Shown here piece by piece: positions 25,423-35,362 of a stretch of 64,000 bases of DNA. How positions within the stretch are numbered: position 1 is the first letter of the stretch; each line of letters starts with the position of its first letter. The position numbers were made by a program, and so were the translations under genes. The notes under the pieces were generated by a model, which was not told the DNA's origin, did not search any database, and saw only the letters and a program-made list of their open reading frames with translations. This DNA is from Rhodococcus sp. HM1 (lineage in GTDB: Bacteria > Actinomycetota > Actinomycetes > Mycobacteriales > Mycobacteriaceae), in NCBI RefSeq assembly GCF_023218075.1, contig NZ_JALPTB010000005.1:104246-168245 (forward strand), given 5' to 3'.

Positions 25423-26496
25423 GTGGAGGCTTCGGATCGGCAGGCGGACGACCGTGGGTCGGCGGTGTCGAAGGCGACGGTGTCGCTCGACCCGGAGTTG
25501 CTGACAGGAGTGCAGCGCGCATTCGAACGTTCCCTGCTCGGAGGCGACCGCCGCTACACCCAGCGACAGGCCGCGGAACTCGCCGGGGTTTCGACCGAGC
25601 GTGCCCAGCGTCTTTGGCAGGCATTGGGTTTCGCCGTCGACCCGGATCCGGGTGCGGTGATGTTCACCGACGGGGACGTGCAGGCACTGCGGAACATCGC
25701 GGCGCTTGTCTCCAGCGGCGCGGTCTCCCCCGACATGGAGGTGCCCGCCGCGCGGTCACTCGGCCAGTCGATGTCCCGCCTCGCCGAATGGCAGGTGTCG
25801 CTGCTCAACACCCATCTCCTCGACCGGCTCGACACGGCCTATGCGGGAACCGCCCCGGCCCCCGCGGAGATCGACGAGTTCGTCGGCACCCTGCTGCGCG
25901 ACGTCCTGCAACTGGTCGAGGAGACCCAGATGTTCGTGTGGCGCCGCCACCTGGTCGCGACGACCGAACGCAACATCGTGCGGGCCCGCGAGGACGCGAC
26001 GAGCCGCGACCTGGTCGTGGGTTTCGCCGACATGGTCGGCTACACGCGCCTGACGAGCCGCATCGAGGCCGACGAACTCAGCGACCTGCTCGAGGAGTTC
26101 GAGTCCGCTGTGACCACCGTCATCGCGCAGGGCCACGGATGGGTGATCAAGACCGTCGGCGACGAGGTGATGTTCGCAGCGGAGGATCCCGTCGACGGAG
26201 CCCGGATCGCGCTGGCGCTGCAGGAGTCGTTCGGGGCCCGGCCGGACGCCCCGGAGCTGAGGGTGGGGCTGGCATGGGGTCCGGCCCTGGCACGGTTCGG
26301 CGACCTGTTCGGCTCGGTCGTCAACATCGCGGCGCGATTGACCGGTGTGGCACGCCCCGGCACGATCCTCGTCGATTCGGCACTGGCCGACCGGCTCCGC
26401 GCGTCCGGCGAGTTCGAGGTGCGGTCGATCCGGAACCTACGCGTCAAGGACTTTCATCGGTTGCGACCGTCGGTACTGCGCGCGGCCCGTTCCTGA
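25423..26496 (+). CDS. Adenylate cyclase, class III, with N-terminal regulatory domain
   Basis: A 357-residue soluble cyclase making cAMP. Residues 1-180 form a regulatory part (RRYTQRQAAELAGVSTERAQ, then RLWQALGF) like that of the pH-sensing mycobacterial cyclases Rv1264/Rv2212. The catalytic domain begins VVGFADMVGYTRLTS, with a metal Asp, and continues with KTVGDEVMFA, with the second Asp, and GSVVNIAARL, with the transition-state region. There are no membrane segments. The GTG at 25423 has GAGGAG at 7 nt. Its 3' end overlaps the convergent TetR gene by 53 nt. Confidence 0.92.
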   Translation: MEASDRQADDRGSAVSKATVSLDPELLTGVQRAFERSLLGGDRRYTQRQAAELAGVSTERAQRLWQALGFAVDPDPGAVMFTDGDVQALRNIAALVSSGAVSPDMEVPAARSLGQSMSRLAEWQVSLLNTHLLDRLDTAYAGTAPAPAEIDEFVGTLLRDVLQLVEETQMFVWRRHLVATTERNIVRAREDATSRDLVVGFADMVGYTRLTSRIEADELSDLLEEFESAVTTVIAQGHGWVIKTVGDEVMFAAEDPVDGARIALALQESFGARPDAPELRVGLAWGPALARFGDLFGSVVNIAARLTGVARPGTILVDSALADRLRASGEFEVRSIRNLRVKDFHRLRPSVLRAARS

Positions 26497-27172
26497 CCGG
26501 ACGGCATCCCCGTGCGGCCAGGAAGTCGTCGACGATGCGTTCGCACGCCGCGTGATCGAGCGACGGCAGGGTCGCGAGTTTCGTGAACACGACGGGCCCG
26601 ATCAGCTGCGCGAGCGCGAGGTCGTAGTCGAAGTCACCGAGCTGCTCCCGCGCGGTCGGGGTGACGAAGACGCGGTCGAATGCCTCGCGGTACCGCTCGA
26701 CGAGACGCTCACGCAGCGAGAGCAGTTCCGGGCGTTCGTGGCTCAGCGCCTCGGCGCTCGAGTAGTCCCCGAGCCCCGGTCCGAGCCCCATCCAGCACAT
26801 CGCGGTCAGCGGGATCGGGATCTCGTCGAGGATCCGGGCCTGCGCGACGACCAGCGCCACCAGCTGATCGCGCAGGTCACCGTCCGGCACGGGCGGGATC
26901 GGGGGCAGCATTCGCGCGAAGGCCGCCGCGACGAGTTCCTCGCCGTTGGCGAAATGCCGGTAGAGGGTGGCCCGCGCGACGCGTGCCAGTCCGGTCACCG
27001 CATCGATGGTGACCGCTTCCGCTCCGCCCTTCGCCAGCAGTGCGGTCGCAGCGTCGAGCAGCCGTGCCCGCGACCTCGCCTTGCGGGGGTCCTCGTCGCC
27101 GTACCGACCGGGGGCGACCGGGTCGCGACCGTCGTCATCGGGGGCAGGCAGGGGCTGGGTACTCACGTCCAC
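26444..27172 (-). CDS. TetR-family regulator of the adjacent MFS efflux gene
   Basis: A 242-residue regulator. The HTH is in residues 35-80 (ARLLDAATALLAKGGAEAVT, then VTGLARVARATLYRHFANGE). The C-terminal domain is a TetR_C type. The start is GTG 27172 or 27166. It is divergent from a DHA2 drug transporter gene with a 102-nt gap holding two direct repeats, the classic layout of a local efflux repressor. Its 3' end overlaps the adenylate cyclase gene on the other strand. Confidence 0.92.
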   Translation of the reverse strand: MDVSTQPLPAPDDDGRDPVAPGRYGDEDPRKARSRARLLDAATALLAKGGAEAVTIDAVTGLARVARATLYRHFANGEELVAAAFARMLPPIPPVPDGDLRDQLVALVVAQARILDEIPIPLTAMCWMGLGPGLGDYSSAEALSHERPELLSLRERLVERYREAFDRVFVTPTAREQLGDFDYDLALAQLIGPVVFTKLATLPSLDHAACERIVDDFLAARGCRPVRNGPRAVPTVATDESP

Positions 27173-27204
27173 AGTTGTATCCGTTCGGCTTCGCCCTTGC
27201 CTGT

Positions 27205-27236
27205 GATACCGACAGTTCGGTTACGATACTGGCAGT
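27205..27236. promoter_or_regulatory. Tandem operator candidate between tetR and the MFS gene
   Basis: GATACCGACAGT (27205-27216) and GATACTGGCAGT (27225-27236) are direct repeats with 2 mismatches in 12, offset by 20 bp or two helical turns. They sit in the divergent promoter, so the local TetR protein is the likely ligand. Confidence 0.55.
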
Positions 27237-27274
27237 CTCGTTTCTTCGTGACCCCGCTCCGGGAAGGCCGGCTC

Positions 27275-28846
27275 GTGTCCGAAACATCGGAAAAAAGCTC
27301 GACCAGCACCACCGCAACACCGGAACCCCAGTCACGCCTGACGCGGGCGCAGTGGTGGTTGCTGATCGTCGCCTGCGCGGCCGTGGCTCTCGTCGTCGCC
27401 GCGATGGCGTCGCTGAACATGGCGTTGCCCGACATCGCCGTCGACATCGGTGCGACCCAGAGCGAGCTGACCTGGATCGTGGACAGCTACACGCTCGTGC
27501 TCGCGGCGTTGCTGCTCCCGGCCGGCGCACTCGGCGACCGCTACGGCCGCCGCGGCGTGCTGGTCGCAGGTCTGGCGGTCGTCGCCGTGTCGTCGGCGCT
27601 GCCCCTCGTGCTCGACAGCCCGACGTGGATCATCGCCGCGCGGGGCCTCGCCGGACTCGGTGCGGCCCTGGTCATGCCCGCGACCCTCTCGGTGATCACC
27701 GCCGGATTCCCGGAGGAACGCCGTGCACGGGCGGTCGGTGTCTGGGCCGGAACCGCGGGTGCGGGCTGCATCGCCGGGCTGCTCGTTTCCGGCGTCATCC
27801 TCGAATACAGCTCGTGGATCATGATTTTCGTCAGCTTCGCGGTGGCCGCCGTGGTGCTGCTCGTGGCGTCGCTGACGATCGCGTCGTCGCGGGCTCAGGA
27901 ACACTTCCCGCCTGATCTGGTCGGCAGTGCCCTGTCGATCATCGCGGTGGGCCTGTTCGTGTTCGGACTCATGGAGGGGCCACACCGCGGCTGGACCGAC
28001 GCGGCGGTCCTCGCCTGCATCATTCTGGGTCTCGCTGCCGCAACGGGTTTCGTGCTCACCGAACTGCGCACGCCCGCTCCCCTGCTCGACGTCCGGTTGT
28101 TCACCCATCGCGCCTTCGGCTCCGGGGCACTGACACTGCTGTTCCAGTTCGTCGCGATGTTCGGCGTCTTCTTCATCGTCGTGCAGTACCTGCAGCTGGT
28201 GCTCGGCTACTCGCCGCTCGGCTCGTCGATCCAGTTGATCCCGCTCATCCTGCTGGTGATGACGGTGTCGGTGCTCATCCCACCGCTCGTCCCGCGAGTC
28301 GGGCTGCGCTTCCTCTTCACCGGCGGCCTCGCCGTCCTCACGGGCTCGTTCGTGCTGATCGGGAATCTCGATCCGCAGTCGTCGACCGTTCTCATCAACG
28401 TGGCCCTGTTGCTGCCGGGCGTCGGGCTGGGCATGGTCTCTGCGCCGGCGACACACGCGATCGTGTCGAGCACGCCCGACGACAAGCAGGGAGTGGCGTC
28501 CGCGGTCAACGACGCCACCCGCGAACTCGGCGCGGCGATCGGCGTGGCGGTCGCGGGCAGCATGCTCGCCGCGATGTACGGCCGGAAGATCGAACCGGTT
28601 GCGGCCGCGATTCCGGATCCGACCGCCAGTACCGCCGTCTCGGATTCGCTGGCGTCGGCACTGAAGGTCGCGGAGGCCGCGGGACCGCGCGGGGACGAAC
28701 TCGCGGACCTGGCGCGGTCGGCGTTCCTCGCCGGCATGCAGCAGGCGTCGTGGACGATCGCGGTGATCCTCGCGATCGGCGCCGTGGTCGCGGCGTTCCT
28801 CTCCCCGGGCCGTTCCCGGGTCACGAAGGTCCGCGAACCGCACTGA
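27275..28846 (+). CDS. DHA2-family (14-TM) multidrug MFS transporter
   Basis: A 523-residue proton-linked efflux pump of the EmrB/QacA group. Visible motifs are the helix-1 end NMALPDIAVDIGATQSELTW, motif A LGDRYGRRGVLV, and motif C-like GTAGAGCIAGLLVSGVI. About 14 hydrophobic segments are present. The GTG at 27275 was chosen; an in-frame GTG at 27248 is possible. It is divergent from its probable TetR repressor. Substrates are likely cationic or lipophilic drugs, inferred from the family. Confidence 0.93.
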   Translation: MSETSEKSSTSTTATPEPQSRLTRAQWWLLIVACAAVALVVAAMASLNMALPDIAVDIGATQSELTWIVDSYTLVLAALLLPAGALGDRYGRRGVLVAGLAVVAVSSALPLVLDSPTWIIAARGLAGLGAALVMPATLSVITAGFPEERRARAVGVWAGTAGAGCIAGLLVSGVILEYSSWIMIFVSFAVAAVVLLVASLTIASSRAQEHFPPDLVGSALSIIAVGLFVFGLMEGPHRGWTDAAVLACIILGLAAATGFVLTELRTPAPLLDVRLFTHRAFGSGALTLLFQFVAMFGVFFIVVQYLQLVLGYSPLGSSIQLIPLILLVMTVSVLIPPLVPRVGLRFLFTGGLAVLTGSFVLIGNLDPQSSTVLINVALLLPGVGLGMVSAPATHAIVSSTPDDKQGVASAVNDATRELGAAIGVAVAGSMLAAMYGRKIEPVAAAIPDPTASTAVSDSLASALKVAEAAGPRGDELADLARSAFLAGMQQASWTIAVILAIGAVVAAFLSPGRSRVTKVREPH

Positions 28847-28867
28847 CCCCGGTTCGCGGCAGCGGCG

Positions 28868-29005
28868 TCAGCGTCCCGCGACTGACTGGTCGGCGCACGT
28901 GCACCGTTCGGCGACCGGGACGTCGCGCATCACGTCGTCGACGTGCTGGCCGCATCCTTCCCAGCCGGTCTTGCCACACACCGGGCAGGTCACGGGATAA
29001 CACAT
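28868..29005 (-). CDS. Small cysteine-rich protein (45 residues)
   Basis: A short conserved-looking frame, MCYPVTCPVCGKTGWEGCGQ followed by HVDDVMRDVPVAERCTC. Six cysteines (2, 7, 10, 18, 35, 37) and His21 suggest one zinc site with CxxC and CxC arms. The ATG at 29005 has GGAGGT at 8 nt, one of the best ribosome sites in the window. I recall very similar tiny proteins across actinobacteria, all of unknown function. It is divergent from the AurF-type gene and convergent with the MFS gene. Confidence 0.8.
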   Translation of the reverse strand: MCYPVTCPVCGKTGWEGCGQHVDDVMRDVPVAERCTCADQSVAGR

Positions 29006-29138
29006 GGCGATGTACCTCCAGATACTTCGGGTCTGTCGATTGTGCATGCGCGTCGGCGAGCCCGCTGCAGCGGGCCGGGACCACTCGGCTGCACTTCACC
29101 CATTGTGCCGTGCGGGCACTGACTGTAGCCTCGGGTTA

Positions 29139-29149
29139 ACAGTTACTGT
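29139..29149. promoter_or_regulatory. Palindrome upstream of the AurF-type gene
   Basis: ACAGT-T-ACTGT is a perfect 11-bp palindrome inside GTTAACAGTTACTGTCCG, 23 nt before the ATG. It probably overlaps the promoter and could be a TetR-type operator. No regulator gene is adjacent. Confidence 0.45.
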
Positions 29150-29171
29150 CCGTCACACTAAAGGTGGAGAC

Positions 29172-30125
29172 ATGACCGCATCGCTCACGCGCTCCCAGGA
29201 TGTTGCCGATACCGCCACCACCCGGGGATTCGTGCCGAAGGTGGCCCTGTCGGACCGCGAGGACACGGCCCGGCGCCTGCTCGCATCGGTCGCCCGGAAG
29301 TCGTACGACCCGATGATCGAGGTCGACTGGGAGGCACCCATCCCCGCGGACAAGTACGGCATGACCCCCGAGTGGAGCACGCTGTACGGCACCGCCCTGT
29401 GGGACGAGATGACCGAAGAACAGCGCATCGAACTGACCAAGCACGAGGCCGCGAGCGTCTCCAGCGTCGGCCTGTGGTTCGAGATCCTGCTCATGCAGAT
29501 GCTTCTGCGCGACGTGTACAACCGCAACAAGTACTCGCGTCACGTGCAGTTCGCCCTCACCGAGGTGGCCGACGAGTGCCGCCACTCGGTGATGTTCGCC
29601 CGCGCCGGCGAGCGCCTCGGCATGCCCGGCTACGGACCCGCGCCGTACATTCACCGCCTCGGCCGGCTGTGGGGTGGTTTCTTCCGCGGCGCGAACGCCT
29701 ACGCCAGCGTCATGGCCGCCGAGGAGATCCTCGACATGATGCAGCGCGACTTCATGCGCGACGAACGCGTGCAACCGGTCACCCGTACGGTCAGCAAGAT
29801 CCACGTCCTCGAAGAGGCCCGGCACATCCGGTTCGCCCGCGAGGAGGTCGCACGGCGACTGACCGGCGCGAGCAAGCTGCGCCTGCAGTTCGAGCGGATC
29901 AATACGGCCGTAACGGTCTACTTCGTGGTCAAGAGCATGATCCGCGAAGAGGTCTACGCCAACGCAGGCCTGGACCGCGACCGCGCGGTCGCCGAGGCGA
30001 AGGCCAACACGCACTACCACGACCGGGTTCGCAAGTCCGGCGCGAAGCTCATGACGTTCCTCGACAGCGTCGGACTGATCGGCGGCCCGTCGAAGATCCT
30101 GTACAAGAAGGTGCACCTGCTCTGA
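29172..30125 (+). CDS. AurF-family diiron oxygenase
   Basis: A 317-residue ferritin-like diiron protein of the p-aminobenzoate N-oxygenase (AurF) family. Iron ligands are spread over the helical bundle: Glu in KHEAASVSSVGLWFE, E/H in LTEVADECRHSVMF, Glu in AAEEILDMMQRDFM and E-x2-H in HVLEEARHIRFAREE. Known members oxidise arylamines to nitro compounds; most mycobacterial homologues have no known substrate. The ATG at 29172 follows GGTGGAGAC. It is probably monocistronic; a palindrome lies in its promoter. Confidence 0.92.
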   Translation: MTASLTRSQDVADTATTRGFVPKVALSDREDTARRLLASVARKSYDPMIEVDWEAPIPADKYGMTPEWSTLYGTALWDEMTEEQRIELTKHEAASVSSVGLWFEILLMQMLLRDVYNRNKYSRHVQFALTEVADECRHSVMFARAGERLGMPGYGPAPYIHRLGRLWGGFFRGANAYASVMAAEEILDMMQRDFMRDERVQPVTRTVSKIHVLEEARHIRFAREEVARRLTGASKLRLQFERINTAVTVYFVVKSMIREEVYANAGLDRDRAVAEAKANTHYHDRVRKSGAKLMTFLDSVGLIGGPSKILYKKVHLL

Positions 30126-30358
30126 GTTCTCCGCCCACGCCTGCGGGACCTTCCGGCGGGCACGGGCCGGGACATTCCGTCGATCTGCTCCTACCATCGG
30201 GAAAGGACCGACGAATCGATCCGGCCGAGCCCGCCGGACGCGGACCCGACTCCACCGCATCGGCCACACCCTGAATCGACGAGGGTGCCGGATCACCGAG
30301 CGTTTCTCCGGCGACTCGCTCGGCGGGCGAAGGAGGCCGGCATCCGGCAGGAGCAGGA

Positions 30359-31273
30359 ATGACGAACGTCATCGAAACGCGGGACCTCGTGAAGACCTTC
30401 GGCTCCACCCGCGCACTCGCGGGTCTCGACCTCGAGGTCGGTCGCGCGGAAATCCACGGATTCCTCGGACCCAACGGCGCCGGCAAGTCCACGACCATCC
30501 GCATCCTGCTCGGGAGTCTGCGCGCAACCTCGGGTACCGCAACCGTTTTCGGTCGCGATCCGTGGACCGATGCGGTGGACCTGCACCGCTCGCTGGCGTA
30601 CGTCCCCGGCGACGTGACACTGTGGCCGTCCTTGACCGGCGGTGAAGTCATCGACCTGCTCGGCCGGATGCGCGGCGGTCTCGACCCGGATCGCCGCGCC
30701 GAGCTGATCGAGCGTTTCGAGCTGGATCCGACCAAGCGATCCCGCGCGTACTCGAAGGGGAACCGCCAGAAGGTCGCGCTGATCTCGGCCTTCTCGTCCC
30801 ACGCGGACCTGCTCCTGCTCGACGAACCGACCACCGGCCTCGACCCGCTGAAGGAGACGGTCTTCCGCGAATGCATCTCCGAGGCCCGTGATCGTGGCAC
30901 GACGATCCTGCTGTCGAGTCACATCCTCTCCGAGGTGGAAGCCCTATGCGAACGCGTGACGATCATCCGCGACGGCCGCGTGGTCGAATCCGGGTCTCTG
31001 GCGGACATGCGGCACCTGCGTCGGACGTCGATCACGGCCGAACTGCTCGGGGACCCGGGTGACGTCGAACACCTGCCCGGTGTCGCGGACGTGCGGCGCG
31101 ACGGCAACGTCCTGCACTGCCAGGTGGACGGCGAGCACCTGGGCGCGCTGATCCGGACGCTCGGCGACGCCGGGGTCCGCAGCCTGATCTCGGCGCCTCC
31201 GACTCTGGAGGAGCTCTTCCTGCAGCACTACCGGACGGATACACCGATCGATGCCGAACGGGTGCCGCGATGA
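30359..31273 (+). CDS. ABC exporter ATPase subunit
   Basis: A 304-residue nucleotide-binding protein. Walker A is GPNGAGKST (residues about 38-46), Walker B is [12 protein letters not shown], and the H-loop is [11 protein letters not shown]. The signature segment reads [11 protein letters not shown], a divergent LSGGQ. A C-terminal regulatory tail of about 80 residues follows. This form is typical of the TnrB-like (tetronasin) drug-export ATPases of actinobacteria. Its TGA overlaps the permease ATG by 4 nt. The preceding 233 nt hold no other gene. Confidence 0.93.
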   Translation: MTNVIETRDLVKTFGSTRALAGLDLEVGRAEIHGFLGPNGAGKSTTIRILLGSLRATSGTATVFGRDPWTDAVDLHRSLAYVPGDVTLWPSLTGGEVIDLLGRMRGGLDPDRRAELIERFELDPTKRSRAYSKGNRQKVALISAFSSHADLLLLDEPTTGLDPLKETVFRECISEARDRGTTILLSSHILSEVEALCERVTIIRDGRVVESGSLADMRHLRRTSITAELLGDPGDVEHLPGVADVRRDGNVLHCQVDGEHLGALIRTLGDAGVRSLISAPPTLEELFLQHYRTDTPIDAERVPR

Positions 31274-32883
31274 CCACGACACGCGAGCGCCCCTCGACCA
31301 CCGGTCACGATCTCGCGGGTACCGGCGCGCTGCTGCGTCTGTACCTGCGGCGCGACCGGATCTCGATGCCGTTGTGGGTCGCACTGTTCGCGATCGCCCC
31401 ACCCCTCTATGTCGCGAGCGTCCAGAGCCTGTACACATCCGACGCCGAGCTCGCCCGCTTCGCGGCGGCGACGAACGCGAGTCACGCCGAAATCGCCATG
31501 TACGGACCGATGTTCGGCACGAGCCTCGGTTCGGTCGGCCTGTGGAAGGCCGGCGCCTACTTCACGCTGATCGCGATAGCGACGATCCTCACGGTCGTGC
31601 GGCACACCCGAGCCGAGGAGGAAACCGGGCGGGCGGAGTTGATCGGGTCCACCGTGGTGGGACGGTACGCCGGGCTCACCGCGGCACTGCTGATGGCATT
31701 CGGCGCATCGATTCTCACCGGCTTCCTTTGCACCGCAGCTCTTCTCGGCAAGGGATTGCCGCTCGGCGGATCGGCAGGTTACGGAACCGCGCTGGCGCTG
31801 TCCGGGGCGGTGTTCGCAGCGATCGCGGCGGTCGCGGCACAGCTCAGCGCGAGCGCACGGATCTCGCGCGGTATCGCGTTCGCGGTGCTGGGTACCGCTT
31901 TTGCGTTGCGGGCCGTCGGCGATGCCGGATCCGGGACCCTCTCCTGGTTCTCCCCGCTCGGCTGGGCACTGCAGATGCGGCCGTTCGCGGCGGAACGGTG
32001 GTGGGTGGTCGTGCCACTGCTCGCCACGACCACGGGCGCGACCATCCTGGCCTATGCACTCGCGAGCAGGCGTGACATCGGTGCGGGATTGATCGAGCCA
32101 CGTCCCGGGCCGTCCGAGGCGCCGCCCGCTCTGGCCGGACCGCTGGGACTGGCCTGGCGGATGCAGCGCGGCACCCTGCTCGCCTGGACCGTCGGCCTGG
32201 GGTTGTACGGCCTGCTCATCGGAAGCGCAGCGAAGGGTGTCGGCGATCAACTCGGCGACAACGCGGCGATCCGCGACCTGGTCGTGCGGATGGGTGGGTC
32301 CCAGTCGCTCGAACTCTCGTTCATCGGGTACGCGATGGGTCTGCTCGGAGTCGCCGGCGCGGCATACGCGATCTCGGCGGCCCTGCGGTTGCACTCCGAG
32401 GAGGATGCACAGCGCACCGAGCCGGTGCTCGCTGGGTCGGTCGGGCGAATGCGTTGGGCTGCCGGACATATCGTGTTCTCGCTCGCGGGCCCGATCGTGG
32501 CGATGACCGTCGCCGGTGTCTGTGCGGCCCTGACCTACACGGTCGCGGTCGGTGACGGCAGCGTCCTGGGAAAAGTGTTCGGTGCGGCCCTGGTCCAACT
32601 GCCCGCCATATGGGTTCTCACCGGAGTGACCGTCGCCCTGTTCGGTATGGCACCGCGCTTCGCACCGGTCGCGTGGGGCGTGCTGGCCGCATTCCTGGCC
32701 GTGTTGTTCATCGGGCCGATCGCGCATCTCCCCCAATGGGTGCTCGATCTCGAGCCGTTCGGCCACGCACCGAAACTGCCCGGGAGCGAGTTCACGGCCA
32801 CTCCCGTGCTGTGGCTGACCACCGTCGCCGCGGCCCTCATCGTGGCCGGGCTGTTCGCGTTCCGACAGCGCGATCTGCGCTGA
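31270..32883 (+). CDS. ABC exporter permease (tetronasin-resistance-like)
   Basis: A 537-residue membrane protein with about 12 hydrophobic segments in two halves of six (first near [20 protein letters not shown], second near [20 protein letters not shown]), so one chain equals a fused permease pair. The soluble insert [17 protein letters not shown] and its second-half relative [18 protein letters not shown] match the duplicated coupling motif of TnrB3-type exporters. It is coupled to the ATPase gene by an ATGA overlap. The likely role is antibiotic or lipid export; the substrate is unknown. Confidence 0.9.
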   Translation: MTTTRERPSTTGHDLAGTGALLRLYLRRDRISMPLWVALFAIAPPLYVASVQSLYTSDAELARFAAATNASHAEIAMYGPMFGTSLGSVGLWKAGAYFTLIAIATILTVVRHTRAEEETGRAELIGSTVVGRYAGLTAALLMAFGASILTGFLCTAALLGKGLPLGGSAGYGTALALSGAVFAAIAAVAAQLSASARISRGIAFAVLGTAFALRAVGDAGSGTLSWFSPLGWALQMRPFAAERWWVVVPLLATTTGATILAYALASRRDIGAGLIEPRPGPSEAPPALAGPLGLAWRMQRGTLLAWTVGLGLYGLLIGSAAKGVGDQLGDNAAIRDLVVRMGGSQSLELSFIGYAMGLLGVAGAAYAISAALRLHSEEDAQRTEPVLAGSVGRMRWAAGHIVFSLAGPIVAMTVAGVCAALTYTVAVGDGSVLGKVFGAALVQLPAIWVLTGVTVALFGMAPRFAPVAWGVLAAFLAVLFIGPIAHLPQWVLDLEPFGHAPKLPGSEFTATPVLWLTTVAAALIVAGLFAFRQRDLR

Positions 32884-33047
32884 TCCTCGCTCACGAATGC
32901 CGTCGGGCGTCGGTATCGACGCTCGCGTGAGCGCTGCGGTGCCGGATGCGCAAGGCCGAAAATCCGTGCGCGCAATTCCCTAGTGCATAGATCAGAAATG
33001 TGGTTCCGTCGCGATACCCAACCGGCACTCCGCTTCGAAGGACCCTC

Positions 33048-33563
33048 ATGACCACTGCACCCGTCTCTCACCTGCAGGCCGTCGTCGCGGCCAACCACGA
33101 CGCCGTGAGCGAGGACCCGGCCAAGGCCGCGGTCGTGTTCCGCGCCGACGCCCGAGCCCACTCCGCGGTCGCGAGCACCGTGACGCTCGGCCGGTTCGAG
33201 GTCGAGGTCGACGAACCCCCGGCGCTCGGCGGCGAGAACACCGCCCCCAACCCCGTCGAGTACTACCTCGCGTCGCTGTTGTCCTGCCAGGTCGTGACGT
33301 ACCGGGTGTGGGCCGACAAGCTCGGCATCACCGTCGACGGGATCACCGCCCGCGCCGAGGGCGATCTGGACGTGCGCGGCTTCTTCGGTTTCGACGACTC
33401 CGTCCGCGCGGGGTTCGGCGAGGTCCGCGTCGTCGTGACCCTCACCGGACCGGAAGCGCGGGAACGCTACCTGGAACTGCAGGAAGCGGTCGACGCACAC
33501 TGCCCGGTGCTCGACCTGACCCGCAACGCGACGCCGGTCCGCACGGTCCTCGAAACGGCCTGA
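33048..33563 (+). CDS. OsmC/Ohr-like thiol peroxidase family protein
   Basis: A 171-residue OsmC-fold protein. The two redox cysteines are in LLSCQVVTYR and AHCPVLDL, the positions used to reduce organic hydroperoxides. The NPVEYYLASL helix is characteristic. The ATG at 33048 has AAGGA at 6 nt. The reductant is probably lipoamide or mycothiol based. It stands alone: 164 nt before it and 314 nt after it carry no gene. Confidence 0.9.
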   Translation: MTTAPVSHLQAVVAANHDAVSEDPAKAAVVFRADARAHSAVASTVTLGRFEVEVDEPPALGGENTAPNPVEYYLASLLSCQVVTYRVWADKLGITVDGITARAEGDLDVRGFFGFDDSVRAGFGEVRVVVTLTGPEARERYLELQEAVDAHCPVLDLTRNATPVRTVLETA

Positions 33564-33877
33564 CCCGCGCTCGCCGGGCCGACGCGACGCGTCCCCGGAA
33601 CGCTGGTCGGGATCAGGTTCACCGGTTATTGTCGGGTTCGTGAGCAACACACGAGCATGGTCGACGGGTCGCCCGTCGATGCGTCGTCGTGCGCAGTACA
33701 TGTGTATCTGCGGGTGTTCGGGTCGCTGAGCGTCCCCGCCCGATCCTCCCCAGCGTGGTGTCCGCGCCGACCGGCGAGTCGGCCGCAGCCGTCTGTCCGA
33801 ACGCCGCCTCGTGCCGGACCACCACCGAGTTCCTTCCCCGAAGTCCCAGAAATATCGAGTAGTACGGAGCAGCACCG
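33564..33877 (+). promoter_or_regulatory. 314-nt gene-free leader before metY
   Basis: No protein gene is visible. The stretch holds a perfect hairpin TCGACGGG-TCG-CCCGTCGA at 33661-33679, a weaker one with arms TTCGTG/CACGA near 33637-33655, and a ribosome site CGGAG 8 nt before the metY ATG. A SAM-sensing leader would be expected for a methionine gene, but I could not find the conserved core of the actinobacterial SAM-IV riboswitch. Confidence 0.35.
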
Positions 33878-35191
33878 ATGAGCGAGACCACCCCCGACGC
33901 CGTCGATCCCACGGCGAGCTGGAGTTTCGAAACCAAGCAGATCCACGTCGGCCAGCCCGCCGGTGGCGACACCAAGGCCCGCGCCCTGCCGATCTACCAG
34001 ACCACCAGCTACACCTTCGACAGCACCGATCACGCTGCCGCACTGTTCGGTCTCGCCGAGCCCGGCAACATCTACACGCGCATCATGAACCCCACCCAGG
34101 ACGCGGTGGAACAGCGCATCGCCGCGCTCGAGGGTGGCGTCGCGGCGCTGCTGCTGTCGTCCGGCCAGGCCGCCGAGACCTTCGCGATCCTCAACCTCGC
34201 CGAGGCCGGCGATCACATCGTCGCCAGCCCCTACCTGTACGGCGGCACCTACAACCTGCTGCACTACACGCTGCCCAAGCTCGGCATCGAGGTCACCTTC
34301 GTCGAGGATCCCGACGACCTCGAGCAGTGGGCCGCAGCGATCCGCCCGAACACCAAGGCGTTCTACGGCGAGACCATCGCTAATCCGAAGAACCACATCC
34401 TCGACATCCCCGGCATCTCCGGGGTCGCGCACGACAACGGCCTGCCGCTGATCGTCGACAACACGGTCGCCACCCCCTACCTGCTGCGTCCGCTCGAGCA
34501 CGGCGCCGACATCGTCGTGCACTCGGCCACCAAGTACCTCGGCGGCCACGGCACCGCGATCGCCGGTGTGATCATCGACGGCGGCAAGTTCGACTGGACG
34601 CAGGGGCGTCACACCAACTTCACGACGCCCGATCCGAGCTACCACGGCGTCGTCTTCGCGGACCTCGGCGCGCCGGCCTACGCACTCAAGGCCCGCGTCC
34701 AGCTGCTGCGCGACCTCGGTTCCGCTGTCGCACCGTTCAACGCGTTCCTCATCGCCCAGGGCCTGGAGACCCTGTCGCTGCGCGTCGAGCGGCACGTCGC
34801 CAACGCCCAGCGCGTCGCCGAATTCCTCGAGGCCCGGCCGGAGGTCGAGTCGGTGTCGTACGCCGGTCTGCCGTCGTCCCCGTGGTTCGAACGCGGCAAG
34901 CAGCTCGCGCCGCGCGGCACCGGCGCGATCGTCGTGTTCGAGCTCGCGGGTGGTGTCGACGCCGGCAAGAAGTTCGTCGACGCCCTGACGCTGCACAGCC
35001 ACGTCGCCAACATCGGTGACGTCCGCTCGCTGGTCATCCACCCCGCGTCGACGACGCATTCGCAGCTCACGGCCGAGGAACAGCTCGCCGCGGGTGTCAC
35101 GCCCGGCCTGGTGCGTCTGGCGGTCGGCATCGAGCACATCGACGACATCCTCGCCGACATCGAAAGCGGTCTCGCCGCAGCCGCCAACTGA
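33878..35191 (+). CDS. metY: O-acetylhomoserine sulfhydrylase
   Basis: A 437-residue PLP enzyme of the Cys/Met metabolism family that makes homocysteine from O-acetylhomoserine and sulfide. The PLP lysine is Lys219 in [33 protein letters not shown] and [13 protein letters not shown] line the cofactor site. Its length of about 430 and the family inserts match MetY rather than MetB. No metX follows: a terminator hairpin closes the gene directly. Confidence 0.95.
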   Translation: MSETTPDAVDPTASWSFETKQIHVGQPAGGDTKARALPIYQTTSYTFDSTDHAAALFGLAEPGNIYTRIMNPTQDAVEQRIAALEGGVAALLLSSGQAAETFAILNLAEAGDHIVASPYLYGGTYNLLHYTLPKLGIEVTFVEDPDDLEQWAAAIRPNTKAFYGETIANPKNHILDIPGISGVAHDNGLPLIVDNTVATPYLLRPLEHGADIVVHSATKYLGGHGTAIAGVIIDGGKFDWTQGRHTNFTTPDPSYHGVVFADLGAPAYALKARVQLLRDLGSAVAPFNAFLIAQGLETLSLRVERHVANAQRVAEFLEARPEVESVSYAGLPSSPWFERGKQLAPRGTGAIVVFELAGGVDAGKKFVDALTLHSHVANIGDVRSLVIHPASTTHSQLTAEEQLAAGVTPGLVRLAVGIEHIDDILADIESGLAAAAN

Positions 35192-35205
35192 CGGCGGATC
35201 CATCG

Positions 35206-35240
35206 CGAGGCCCGCTCCCGATTCCCGGGGGCGGGCCTCG
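35206..35240 (+). terminator. Intrinsic terminator of metY
   Basis: CGAGGCCCGC pairs with GCGGGCCTCG around a 15-nt loop, followed by TTGTCTGTT, 15 nt after the stop. Confidence 0.8.
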
Positions 35241-35276
35241 TTGTCTGTTCACGCGCCGTCGCGTGCACTCCCGTTC

Positions 35277-35292
35277 AGTGGTACAGGCCACT
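35277..35292. promoter_or_regulatory. Inverted repeat upstream of the acyl-CoA ligase gene
   Basis: AGTGG-TACAGG-CCACT lies 71-86 nt before the ATG at 35363. It is a candidate operator, perhaps for the IclR-type regulator encoded downstream. Confidence 0.4.
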
Positions 35293-35362
35293 TTTCACGT
35301 CGATTCTGATGAGATGTTGTCAGCCGACACCGGGGCCGGGTACTCGTCGGAAGGGCACGTCC

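Noticed and set aside
27332..28843. 503-residue reverse frame opposite the MFS gene
   Set aside because: Shadow rich in Arg, Asp and His; the forward strand has clean membrane helices and MFS motifs.
29130..29150. KstR site before the AurF-type gene
   Set aside because: The AAC and GTT cores are not separated by two bases; the element is a different palindrome.
33564..33877. SAM-IV riboswitch before metY
   Set aside because: The characteristic conserved core (GGCAACCCUCC-like) is not present in the leader.
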